A DNA stretch of 64,000 nt, taken from assembly GCF_003149025.1 (NCBI RefSeq), contig NZ_QGDV01000001.1, forward strand, positions 310,001 to 374,000. The letters run 5' to 3'. Positions 32,745 to 44,422 of this stretch are shown here, in pieces; the first letter of the stretch is position 1, and each line of letters begins with the position of its first letter. The notes below the pieces were generated by a model that was given only the letters and a program-made list of their open reading frames with translations, was not told where the DNA came from and did no database searches. The stretch is from Rathayibacter iranicus NCPPB 2253 = VKM Ac-1602 (GTDB taxonomy: Bacteria > Actinomycetota > Actinomycetes > Actinomycetales > Microbacteriaceae). The position numbers and the translations under genes were made by a program.

Positions 32745-32844
32745 GGCGCACGGGCGGCGATTCGCTGCGTTGTCGTCAGTCGCCGTAGCGCCGCTACGGC
32801 TCCCTCCTCCGCCTTGCGACTCACCATCCGTGCACCTCAGAGAG
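32737..32844 (+). repeat. Structured 3' element, copy 2
   Basis: Outer arms CTCTCTGAGGCGCACGG (32737-32753) and its complement at 32828-32844 differ at one position. The second stem is TCGC/GCGA where copies 1 and 3 have CTGC/GCAG. Core A is TGCGTTGTCGTCAGTC, the apical stem GCCGTAGC/GCTACGGC is perfect with a GCC triloop, and core B is TCCCTCCTCCGCCTTGC. The nrdH stop codon lies in the left arm; the right arm ends 48 bp before nrdI. Confidence 0.8.
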
Positions 32845-32892
32845 ACCTGAGGTGACAAGGATGCAGGAATGATGGAAGGGCGAGGGTGGCGG

Positions 32893-33309
32893 ATGGGCGG
32901 GCTCGTGTACTTCTCCAGCAGCTCGGGGAACACGCACCGGTTCATCGAGAAGCTCGGCCGGCCGGCTCAGCGGATCCCCCTCCGCGCTCGGCGCGACGGA
33001 GCCGCGCTCGACACGCTCCACGTCGAAGAGCCGTACGTACTCGTCCTCCCCACCTACGGCGGGGGTAACGGCGGGGGAGCGGTCCCCAAGCAGGTCGTCC
33101 GTTTCCTCAACGATCCGTGCAACCGCTCGCTGATCCGCGGCGTCATTGGCGCCGGCAACACCAACTTTGGTGAGGCCTACTGCCTCGCCGGCGACATCAT
33201 CGCCCGCAAGTGCGCGATACCGCACCTCTACCGCTTCGAAGTATTCGGAACACCCGACGACGTCCGCGCCGTCGATGAAGGATTGGACTCGTTTTGGACG
33301 CAGCAGTGA
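32893..33309 (+). CDS. nrdI: NrdI flavodoxin-like protein
   Basis: A 138-residue flavoprotein that supplies the oxidant for assembling the Mn(III)2-tyrosyl cofactor of NrdF. The FMN loop is [12 protein letters not shown] at the N-terminus; [17 protein letters not shown] and [16 protein letters not shown] are NrdI signatures. ATG 32893 has GAGGGTG upstream; ATGs at 32869 and 32872 would add seven or eight residues unlike the family. Its TGA overlaps the nrdE GTG (GTGA). Confidence 0.93.
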   Translation: MGGLVYFSSSSGNTHRFIEKLGRPAQRIPLRARRDGAALDTLHVEEPYVLVLPTYGGGNGGGAVPKQVVRFLNDPCNRSLIRGVIGAGNTNFGEAYCLAGDIIARKCAIPHLYRFEVFGTPDDVRAVDEGLDSFWTQQ

Positions 33310-35441
33310 TCGACGCTCCCCGTGACGCCGCACAAATGGACTACCACTCGCTTAACGCGATGCTCAACCTGTACGGCCCGGATGGAGAGATCCAGTTCGA
33401 TAAGGACCGCGAGGCCGCTCGCGAGTTCTTCCTGCAGCACGTCAACCAGAACACCGTGTTCTTCCACACCCTCAAGGAGCGCCTCCACTACCTGGTCGAG
33501 AAGGAGTACTACGAGCAAGCCGTCCTCGACCGGTACTCGTTCGAGTTCATCCAGCAGCTCAACGACCTGGCTTACTCGAAGAAGTTCCGTTTCGCCACTT
33601 TCCTCGGCGCCTTCAAGTACTACACCTCCTACACGCTGAAGACGTTCGACGGGAAGCGCTACCTCGAGCGCTTTGAGGACCGCGTCGTGATGACCGCCCT
33701 CGGCCTCGCGCAGGGCGACGAGACGCTCGCGACCGCCCTCGTTGAGGAGATCGTCGCCGGCCGCTTCCAGCCGGCGACCCCCACCTTCCTCAACACCGGC
33801 AAGGCCCAGCGCGGCGAACTCGTCTCGTGCTTCCTGCTGCGGATCGAGGACAACATGGAGTCGATTGCCCGCGGCATCAACTCCGCTCTCCAGCTCTCCA
33901 AGCGCGGCGGCGGAGTCGCCCTCTCGCTCTCGAACATTCGCGAGGCGGGCGCCCCGATCAAGCAGATCGAGAACCAGTCCTCGGGCATCATTCCCGTGAT
34001 GAAGCTCCTCGAAGACAGCTTCAGCTACGCCAACCAGCTCGGAGCTCGCCAGGGCGCCGGGGCTGTCTACCTTTCGGCGCACCACCCCGACATCCTCCGT
34101 TTCCTCGACACCAAGCGCGAGAACGCCGACGAGAAGATCCGCATCAAGACGCTCTCCCTCGGTGTCGTCGTGCCCGACATCACGTTCGAGCTCGCGAAGA
34201 ACAATGAGGACATGTACCTCTTCTCGCCCTACGATGTCGAGCGCGTCTACGGCATCCCCTTCGGCGACGTGTCGATCTCGGAAAAGTACCGCGAGATGGT
34301 CGATGATCCGCGCATCAAGAAGAGCAAGATCTCGGCTCGTGAGTTCTTCCAAACCATCGCCGAGATCCAGTTCGAGTCGGGCTACCCCTACATCGTGTTC
34401 GAGGACACGGTGAACAAGGCGAACCCGATCAAGGGCCGGATCAACATGTCCAACCTGTGCTCCGAGATCTTGCAGGTGAATACTCCGACGACCTACAACG
34501 AGGACCTGTCCTATGCCACAATCGGCAAGGACATCTCCTGCAACCTCGGCTCGCTGAACATTGCGCTGACGATGGACTCGCCTGATTTCGGCCGCACCAT
34601 CGAGACTGCGATTCGCGGCCTCACCTCGGTCTCCGACCAGTCGCACATCGCCTCGGTCCGCTCAATCGAGGACGGCAACGACAAGTCGCACGCGATCGGC
34701 CTCGGCCAGATGAACCTGCACGGCTATCTCGCCCGCGAGCGGATTCACTACGGATCCGAGGAGGGCATCGACTTCACCAACATCTACTTCTACTCGGTGC
34801 TGTTCCACGCCCTCCGCGCCTCCAACAACCTCTCGATCGAGCGCGGCACCACTTTCGAGGGCTTCGCCGACTCGACGTACGCCTCGGGTGCGTTCTTCGA
34901 CACCTACACCGAGAAGGAGTGGGCTCCGGCCACTGAGCGCGTCGCCCGCCTCTTCGCCGACGCCGGTATCGCCGTCCCCACCCAGGACGACTGGCGCGCG
35001 CTCAAGGCCTCCGTCATGGAGCACGGCATCTACAACCAGAACCTGCAGGCCGTTCCGCCGACCGGTTCGATCTCGTACATCAACAATTCGACGTCCTCGA
35101 TCCACCCGATCGCATCGAAGATCGAGATCCGCAAGGAGGGCAAGCTCGGCCGCGTCTACTACCCGGCGCCATTCATGACGAACGACAACTTGGAGTATTA
35201 CCAGGACGCGTACGAGATCGGCTACGAGAAGATCATCGACACGTACGCCGCGGCGACGCAGCATGTCGATCAGGGCCTCTCGCTCACCCTCTTCTTCAAG
35301 GACACCGCGACGACCCGCGACGTCAACCGCGCCCAGATCTACGCCTGGCGCAAGGGCATCAAGACGATCTACTACATCCGTATCCGCCAGCTGGCACTCG
35401 AGGGCACCGAACTCGACCAGTGCGTCTCGTGCATGCTGTAG
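33306..35441 (+). CDS. nrdE: Class Ib ribonucleoside-diphosphate reductase, alpha subunit
   Basis: A 711-residue catalytic subunit that reduces NDPs to dNDPs. It has [23 protein letters not shown] with the first active-site cysteine, the NLCSEI motif ([11 protein letters not shown]) with the thiyl-radical cysteine, and the C-terminal redox pair CVSCML. No ATP-cone is present, as expected for NrdE. GTG 33306 gives a 4-bp overlap with nrdI; a TTG at 33294 and an ATG at 33336 are alternatives. Confidence 0.97.
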   Translation: MIDAPRDAAQMDYHSLNAMLNLYGPDGEIQFDKDREAAREFFLQHVNQNTVFFHTLKERLHYLVEKEYYEQAVLDRYSFEFIQQLNDLAYSKKFRFATFLGAFKYYTSYTLKTFDGKRYLERFEDRVVMTALGLAQGDETLATALVEEIVAGRFQPATPTFLNTGKAQRGELVSCFLLRIEDNMESIARGINSALQLSKRGGGVALSLSNIREAGAPIKQIENQSSGIIPVMKLLEDSFSYANQLGARQGAGAVYLSAHHPDILRFLDTKRENADEKIRIKTLSLGVVVPDITFELAKNNEDMYLFSPYDVERVYGIPFGDVSISEKYREMVDDPRIKKSKISAREFFQTIAEIQFESGYPYIVFEDTVNKANPIKGRINMSNLCSEILQVNTPTTYNEDLSYATIGKDISCNLGSLNIALTMDSPDFGRTIETAIRGLTSVSDQSHIASVRSIEDGNDKSHAIGLGQMNLHGYLARERIHYGSEEGIDFTNIYFYSVLFHALRASNNLSIERGTTFEGFADSTYASGAFFDTYTEKEWAPATERVARLFADAGIAVPTQDDWRALKASVMEHGIYNQNLQAVPPTGSISYINNSTSSIHPIASKIEIRKEGKLGRVYYPAPFMTNDNLEYYQDAYEIGYEKIIDTYAAATQHVDQGLSLTLFFKDTATTRDVNRAQIYAWRKGIKTIYYIRIRQLALEGTELDQCVSCML

Positions 35442-35476
35442 TGCCCTTTCTCACCCGCATCACCCATCCGCAGTAG

Positions 35477-37198
<1,722 letters not shown>

Positions 37199-37227
<29 letters not shown>

Positions 37228-37465
37228 CCAGATATTCGGCTGTGCTGCCGAATCATTCGGACCCCCGCACGATAGTGCCGAGGCGGCGTCCGTCATCTCT
37301 TTGGAAGAGGTGTTCGCCATCAACTCCAAGAAGCTCATCGACTTCGTGGATCGGATTGAACAGCGCTTTGGTATCGAGCTTCCCGTGACCGAACGCACCA
37401 GTGAGAATGTGCTCTATATCCCGAATTTGCTGGGGCTCATCGATTCCGCCCAGAGGTCGCTATGA
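37199..37465 (+). CDS. Acyl carrier protein-like protein
   Basis: An 88-residue acidic helical protein. The segment EVFAINSKKLIDFVDRIEQRFGIELP matches the carrier-protein helix II region, with the serine of INSKK in the phosphopantetheine position in place of the common DSL. GTG 37199 has AAGGA 8 nt upstream; ATG 37208 is the alternative. It sits between a phosphopantetheinyl transferase and a GNAT gene that overlaps its stop (ATGA), so the transferase very likely modifies this carrier. Confidence 0.78.
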
Positions 37466-37923
37466 CGACCGATGCGGTGCGGTTCAGAGCCGCCACGACC
37501 GAGGATGCGGAAGAACTTCTCAAACTACAGTACCTCTGCTATCAAAGCGAAGCAGTCATCTATGGTTACGACATTCAGCCGCTGACCCAGAGACTGGCTG
37601 AAGTCGTGCGAGAGCTCGAAGAGCAGCTGTCGTTCGTCGCCGTTCTTGACGGCCTCATCGTCGGCGGTGTGCGGTCCCATGTCGCCGACTCTGACGTGGT
37701 TCTCGGCAAGCTCATTACTCATCCCCGGGCCCAACGAAGAGGTGTCGGGTCGCACCTCATGGCACTCGTTGAAAATGCAGCCCGTGACATTCCCGAGGTG
37801 CACGCAGTCGCGCTATTCACCGGTTCCCGCAGCGCCGACAACCTCCGATTTTATCAGCGCCGCGGCTACCAGGTGACCAATACCGACAACGTAATGACAT
37901 GGATGCGAAAGAGCATTGACTGA
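37462..37923 (+). CDS. GNAT family N-acetyltransferase
   Basis: A 153-residue acyltransferase. The acyl-CoA-binding motif A is QRRGVGSHLMALVENAA, preceded by GGVRSHVADSDVVLGKLITHP and followed by ADNLRFYQRRGYQ. ATG 37462 overlaps the carrier gene's TGA. In this cassette its donor could be an acyl group on the carrier protein rather than acetyl-CoA, but this is inference. Confidence 0.85.
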   Translation: MTTDAVRFRAATTEDAEELLKLQYLCYQSEAVIYGYDIQPLTQRLAEVVRELEEQLSFVAVLDGLIVGGVRSHVADSDVVLGKLITHPRAQRRGVGSHLMALVENAARDIPEVHAVALFTGSRSADNLRFYQRRGYQVTNTDNVMTWMRKSID

Positions 37924-37963
37924 CGCCGACTGATCGCCCAGTTAGCTGAGGTATGTTGACCCG

Positions 37964-38173
37964 TTGGCTGCTCTCGTGTTCTTCGTTGCCACTGCTGAGT
38001 GCGCAGTCATAGCGCTAGATGATCAGATCGCCACCGAGTTGGACTTTCCCGATACCAGCATCGGATACATGGTTTCGGCCTACGCGGTGGACGTGATCGT
38101 TGGCGGTCCGCTGCTGGTCGCGACTCCGGAAGCGCAGCGTGCGGGTTCGTGCTCAGAGGGCCAGGAGCATTAG
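37964..38173 (+). pseudogene. Truncated MFS transporter remnant
   Basis: A 69-residue frame (TTG start) encoding ALVFFVATAECAVIALDDQI and GYMVSAYAVDVIVGGPLLVA, which match the first two membrane helices of DHA1-type drug exporters. The following helices and the motif A loop are gone and the frame ends after unrelated residues. It was probably the exporter gene of the preceding cassette. Confidence 0.65.
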
Positions 38174-38347
38174 CTTCTCGGGCTTCGGCTCTGCTCTACG
38201 TGACCGGCAGAGCCGTAACGAACCGCGGGACGAGGGCGAAAAATCCTAGGCGCTTGCTCCGCGTTCTGGCATTTACAACGAACGTCTTCTCCTCTTGCGG
38301 GTGAGCCGTTCGTCGTGTCTGGCGCCGGTCGAAGCGGCCTCTCGGAC

Positions 38348-38742
38348 CTACTCGGCTTGGAGCGCCGCGCGAATGGCGGTCAGCAGAGCGGGGGCGTGCA
38401 CGGAGACGGTCGCCAACAGCCGGTCGTTGTCGAGGGCTGCATAGTTGTGCGCCGCAACGTTCCGTGTCGCTCGAAGTCCCTCGACCGATGCGGCGGGGAG
38501 TCGCGCGACGATACCTCAGGCAGGTCGCGGTGCACGAAGTCGGCGAGGTTGATCAAGGCGAGCGCGCCGATGTCTCTGCTGTCGGAGACCGGGCGGAGGA
38601 ACTCCTCGCGACCATCCCTCGTCGCGCGCTCAAGGCGGGCGAGCAGGCGGTCGGCCTCGGCGAGCATGCGGCTCCGCTCCTCGGTGGAGTCAGCTGGCCG
38701 TCGCGGTCGCGCCGTGAATCCGCTCGATCCGGCCTCGCTCAC
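38348..38742 (-). pseudogene. HepT-like toxin gene with a frameshift
   Basis: The N-terminal frame (GTG 38742) gives STEERSRMLAEADRLLARLE and ALALINLADFVHRDLPEV. Near 38505-38515 the frame is lost. In the next frame the C-terminal half continues VARLPAASVEGLRATRNVAAHNYAALDN to a TAG at 38348. RNVAAHNY is the HepT RX4HXY RNase/AMPylation motif. One base gain or loss separates the halves, so the toxin is broken. The GTG overlaps the stop of the MNT-type gene. Confidence 0.8.
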
Positions 38743-39199
38743 AGAGGTATGGCCTCGCGGCGAATGCCCGACACGGTGTCGTTGCCGTCCACGTCGACCA
38801 CGACATCGACAGGGAAGCCCAGGATCTCCTCCGCCCGCGCGCGGAACGCCGCCAGCCGGAGGAAGTCCACCGCGGGTTCGGCCACGACGAGGAGGTCGAC
38901 GTCACTCCGCTCATCGTCGGTGCCGCGCGCGGAGGAGCCAAACACTCGGACATCCGTCAGCCCGTGATCATGAGCGAGTCGGCGGATGTCGTCGGCGAGG
39001 TACTCGAGGGCAATTGATGGGCGAAGTCGGGCAGCTCGGAGGAGGCGGTCGAGCATCTCCCGGGTTCGGCCGGCGGGCGTCCGCTTCAATGGCCGCGATG
39101 TTCGGCTGGCGGAGTCCGGCAGCGGTGGCGAGCGCACCCTGCGACGTCTTCGCGGGCGCGTCGCACTACGGCGCCGACGGAGATGTTGTTGAGGAGCAC
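38739..39199 (-). pseudogene. HTH-MNT antitoxin gene with frameshifts
   Basis: An apparently leaderless GTG at 39199 opens an HTH (NNISVGAVVRRARED), but the frame changes near 39150. The next frame carries SQGALATAAGLRQPNIAAIE, the recognition part of an Xre-type HTH. A second shift near 39070 leads to MLDRLLRAARLRPSIALEYL and the nucleotidyltransferase motif VFGSSARGTDDERSDVDLLV (GSx10DxD). Only this last part is open, 132 codons long. With the frameshifted HepT gene, this is a decayed MNT-HepT toxin-antitoxin pair. Confidence 0.75.
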
Positions 39200-39224
39200 G
39201 ACGACACGATATCGCCGCGATATG

Positions 39225-39644
39225 TCAGAGCGCGAGGCGCATCAGCGCCGGGGGGAAGCCATTGAGCACCGACGTCGTGTCGGCCGCCTTTGAGAAGCCG
39301 GCGCGCTCGAAGAGCGCACGAGTGCCGACGTACGCCACCGTGAGATCGACCTTCACGCCGGCATTGTCGACCGGGTACCCCTCCACTGCGGGAGCACTGT
39401 GCGCCCGGGCGAACTCGACCGCGCCCTCGGGTAGCGGATGAGAGACGCCACGCCCGCGAAAGCTCGGGCGAACGCGGATGCACCAGACAGTCCACACGTC
39501 GAGGTCATCGACATGTGGGATGCGTCGGTTCCTCGAGTAACTTGTGTCGGCCCGCCAATGCACGGCTGCCCAGCCGACCACGTCGTCGCCGTCGTACTTG
39601 AGGACACGCGGGAGCCGTCCACCGCCCGCTCTGGCTGGCGAGGT
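39225..39644 (-). pseudogene. N-terminally truncated GNAT acetyltransferase
   Basis: The frame reads PRVLKYDGDDVVGWAAVHWR, then VWTVWCIRVRPSFRGRGVSH (acyl-CoA loop RGRGVSH) and AYVGTRALFERAGFSKAADTT to the end, the C-terminal two thirds of a well-known GNAT type of about 200 residues. The N-terminal part is missing: the homologous sequence stops at the edge of the inverted-repeat element at 39645. An ATG-like or GTG start within the remnant (39581) exists, so a short protein could still be made. Confidence 0.7.
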
Positions 39645-39719
39645 GTTCGTAACCGAGGTTGAGGCAGGAGTGGAGCGCTCTCGGAGCGCCGATTGGCTGT
39701 CTCAACCTCGGTTACGAAC
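39645..39719. repeat. Inverted-repeat element (19-bp perfect arms, inner hairpin)
   Basis: Arms 39645-39663 and 39701-39719 are perfect complements (GTTCGTAACCGAGGTTGAG). Inside, GCGCTC/GAGCGC pair around a TCG triloop. The overall build resembles the 3' elements at 9572, 32737 and 55043, but the sequence is unrelated to their cores. It abuts the truncated GNAT gene and lies upstream of the aldo/keto reductase promoter. It could be a miniature mobile element or a terminator. Confidence 0.7.
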
Positions 39720-39840
39720 GGGACAGGCTCCCCTTTGCCCCTCGGCCCGACGAATCGCACCAGAAACCCCTGCACAGGGTTAGACGTCCACCCTCCGCGG
39801 CCCTACCGTGGGGGAGGTATCCAACGAAGGAGCACTCTCT

Positions 39841-40773
39841 GTGAAGCACGTCCCCCTCGGCACCTCCGGTGTCGACTCCCCGAACGTTGTCCTCGGCCTC
39901 ATGCGCATCTCCGAGATGAGTGACGAGGCGATCCGCGGTCTTGTCGGTGCGGCCCGCGACTTCGGCATTGACTTCTTTGACCACGCGGATGTCTATGGCG
40001 GTGAGTTGCACCGCTGCGAGGAGCGCTTTGCCGAGGCGATGGCGCTCACCTCGTCCGAGCGTGAGCAGGTGCTGTTGCAGACCAAGGCGGGCATCGTGCC
40101 GGACGGTCCGTACTTCGACTTCTCGTACGAGCACCTGATCGAGTCGGTCGAGGGCTCGCTGAAGGCGCTGCGAACCGACTACATCGACGTGCTCCTCCTG
40201 CACCGTCCCGATGCGCTCGTTGAGCCGGATGAGGTGGCGCGCGCTTTCGACAAGCTGCACGCTGCCGGCAAGGTGAAGTATTTCGGTGTCTCGAACCAGA
40301 CGCCTTACCAGATTGAACTGTTGAAGAAGTCGCTCAACCAGCCGATTGTGGCCAATCAGCTGCAACTCTCGATCACGCATTCGCCGATCGTCGGTCAGGG
40401 TATCGCCTCGAATATGCTCGCCGAAGAGCAGTCGGTGATGCGCGACGCGGGGATTCTCGACTACTGCCGCCTGAACGACATCACCGTGCAGGCGTGGTCG
40501 CCGTTCCAGAGCGGGTTCTTCACCGGCGTCTTCCTCGGCAACCCGCAGTTCGCCGAACTCAACACGGTCATCGACCGCCTCGCGGCACAGTACGACGTGT
40601 CGGCTATCGCCGTTGCGACCGCCTGGATCACCCGCCACCCGGCCAAGATGCAGGTCGTCCTCGGCACGACGAACGAGCAGCGCGTGCGCGACGCGGCCCT
40701 CGGCTCCGACCTTCCGCTGACGCGCGCGGAATGGTACGAGCTGTTCCGCGCCGCGGGCCACATCGTCCCCTAG
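39841..40773 (+). CDS. Aldo/keto reductase
   Basis: A 310-residue NADPH-dependent oxidoreductase with a TIM barrel. VVLGLMRISEM and FGIDFFDHADVYGG hold the catalytic Asp and Tyr of the AKR tetrad, the Lys is in VLLQTKAG, and His in LLLHRPD. SNQTPYQIELLKK and QAWSPFQSGFF are further family motifs. GTG 39841 has AAGGAG 9 nt upstream; TACCGT (39804-39809) is a plausible -10. Substrate unknown. It ends in a strong terminator. Confidence 0.93.
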   Translation: MKHVPLGTSGVDSPNVVLGLMRISEMSDEAIRGLVGAARDFGIDFFDHADVYGGELHRCEERFAEAMALTSSEREQVLLQTKAGIVPDGPYFDFSYEHLIESVEGSLKALRTDYIDVLLLHRPDALVEPDEVARAFDKLHAAGKVKYFGVSNQTPYQIELLKKSLNQPIVANQLQLSITHSPIVGQGIASNMLAEEQSVMRDAGILDYCRLNDITVQAWSPFQSGFFTGVFLGNPQFAELNTVIDRLAAQYDVSAIAVATAWITRHPAKMQVVLGTTNEQRVRDAALGSDLPLTRAEWYELFRAAGHIVP

Positions 40774-40805
40774 AACTCCCACCCCGGAGAAATGCGCGTC
40801 GGCGC

Positions 40806-40844
40806 AGAAGAGGCACGGACCCGCCGAGGGTCCGTGCCTCTTCT
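40806..40844. terminator. Strong terminator after the aldo/keto reductase
   Basis: A perfect 17-bp stem (40806-40822 with 40828-40844) around a GCCGA loop. It can serve both strands between the reductase and the minus-strand HepT remnant. Confidence 0.88.
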
Positions 40845-40855
40845 CATACGTGCCG

Positions 40856-41301
40856 TCAATCGTCGGCGGGAGCATCACGTCGCTTTTCGCGGACGAGATC
40901 CGCCACGGACGGGAAGTCGCGGGTCACCGTCAGCCAGAGGCGGGAGCGGTCGATGACGTCGTAGTGGTGAACGAAGTCCCGGTTCTTGGCGGTCAGCGAC
41001 CAGAGCGGGTCCCGGAAGCGTTCAGGATCGTCGCTCGTCAGACGCTTGGCCAGCACGCGGGCACTGTCGCACGCCTCCGCGCGAAGGCGGCGAGCGAGAA
41101 ATAGCTCGTCTGCGGATCGGCGTCGACGAGAAGGTCGATGTCGCTCTCGCGCGTCGAGCGCTCCTGAGCGACGGAGCCGATGACGGACAGGGCGGTGATT
41201 CCGGCGCTGGTCGTTAGCGCGAGCAGCTCGGCGCGGTGCGACCGCAGGTCTTCGAGGGGCGGCGCGGTCGTGCCTCCGTCATCCGTGTGTGCGTCGATGA
41301 T
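40856..41301 (-). pseudogene. Fused remnant of a second MNT-HepT toxin-antitoxin locus
   Basis: Upstream part: LEDLRSHRAELLALTTSAGI and VIGSVAQERSTRESDIDLLV, an MNT nucleotidyltransferase with the GSx10DxD motif intact but no usable start codon. After SLAAFAR the frame changes and the sequence continues as a HepT C-terminus, RFRDPLWSLTAKNRDFVHHYDVIDRSRLW, ending at 40856. The C-terminal half of MNT and N-terminal half of HepT are missing, so an internal deletion joined the two genes. Confidence 0.7.
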
Positions 41302-41380
41302 CCGACCGTACCGACGCCCGGTGGAGGAGTACAGCGGGAGCGGGGAATGCCGGGAATAGGAACGAGCCCCCTGCGTTGAA

Positions 41381-41401
41381 CTTGAGCGTAACCGACTCAA
41401 C
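41381..41401. promoter_or_regulatory. HAIR operator (HspR-associated inverted repeat)
   Basis: CTTGAGC-N7-ACTCAAC (41381-41387, 41395-41401) matches the HAIR consensus CTTGAGT-N7-ACTCAAG bound by the heat-shock repressor HspR. It ends 16 bp before the GTG of the Clp ATPase gene and covers the likely promoter. Confidence 0.85.
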
Positions 41402-41417
41402 TTCCCCAGGAGGACTG

Positions 41418-43922
<2,505 letters not shown>

Positions 43923-43947
43923 GCCCTGCTCTCCTCTCTCTCCTCCC

Positions 43948-44004
43948 CGAGATGCCTTTTGAGACCGCTTTTCTCGGTGTGTCGCGTACTCAAGTGGCAT
44001 CTCG
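43948..44004. terminator. Inverted repeat after the Clp gene
   Basis: CGAGATGCC (43948-43956) pairs with GGCATCTCG (43996-44004), with further internal pairing (TTGAG/CTCAA, ACCG/CGGT). It lies 26 bp after the stop, a likely terminator. Confidence 0.6.
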
Positions 44005-44067
44005 CAGGCGGGAGGGCAGGAGGGGGGAGACTGGGGGAGGCATAAGGGCGCGACGACCGGAGGCACG

Positions 44068-44316
44068 ATGTCGAATCCGCGGTACTACGACCCGGTGGGC
44101 AAGGCAATCAAGTCGCTCCTGGTGCTGAGCCTCGTCTGTTTTGCACTCGCGGTTGGACTCTTCGCGCTCGACATCGTCACGCCGGGGACGGTGACCGATG
44201 CGCGTCGGCCCTATGCGGAGGCGAGCGGGGCACTCGCCTCATTCGGGATCTTCGCGCTGATCGTGTATTTCGCAACGGTTGCGATAGTCGGCGCCATTCG
44301 CGGTCGCGGGCAGTAG
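44068..44316 (+). CDS. Small two-helix membrane protein
   Basis: An 82-residue protein with two predicted membrane helices (SLLVLSLVCFALAVGLFALD and ALASFGIFALIVYFATVAIV) and short charged ends. ATG 44068 follows CCGGAGGC. Family not recognised; conserved small actinobacterial membrane proteins look like this. It sits alone between two terminator-like palindromes. Confidence 0.7.
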   Translation: MSNPRYYDPVGKAIKSLLVLSLVCFALAVGLFALDIVTPGTVTDARRPYAEASGALASFGIFALIVYFATVAIVGAIRGRGQ

Positions 44317-44354
44317 ACAGCACCGGCAATACCGGGCCCGCCGGCGCCGCCGAA

Positions 44355-44400
44355 ACGCGTTCGGCTCGCAGGATCCGCGGATCCTGCGAGCCGAACGCGT
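44355..44400. terminator. 46-bp perfect palindrome, bidirectional terminator
   Basis: 44355-44400 is its own reverse complement, starting ACGCGTTCGGCTCGC and centred on CCGCGG. It lies between the convergent small membrane protein gene and the PBP gene, so it most likely terminates both. Confidence 0.85.
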
Positions 44401-44422
44401 GCTCACGAGCCGGAGGTGCGGG

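Noticed and set aside
33228-34646. A 472-codon minus-strand frame opposite nrdE
   Set aside because: Shadow frame of nrdE, made of Leu/Val/Glu/Arg codons complementary to normal coding bias.
39645-39719. Assignment of this inverted repeat to the same family as the elements at 9572, 32737 and 55043
   Set aside because: The size and nested-hairpin layout are alike, but neither core sequence (TTGTCGTC or CTCCTCCGCC) is present.
44355-44400. The 46-bp palindrome as an insertion-sequence end or phage attachment site
   Set aside because: It lies between convergent genes and has no transposase, integrase, partner copy or target duplication nearby; a bidirectional terminator explains it.
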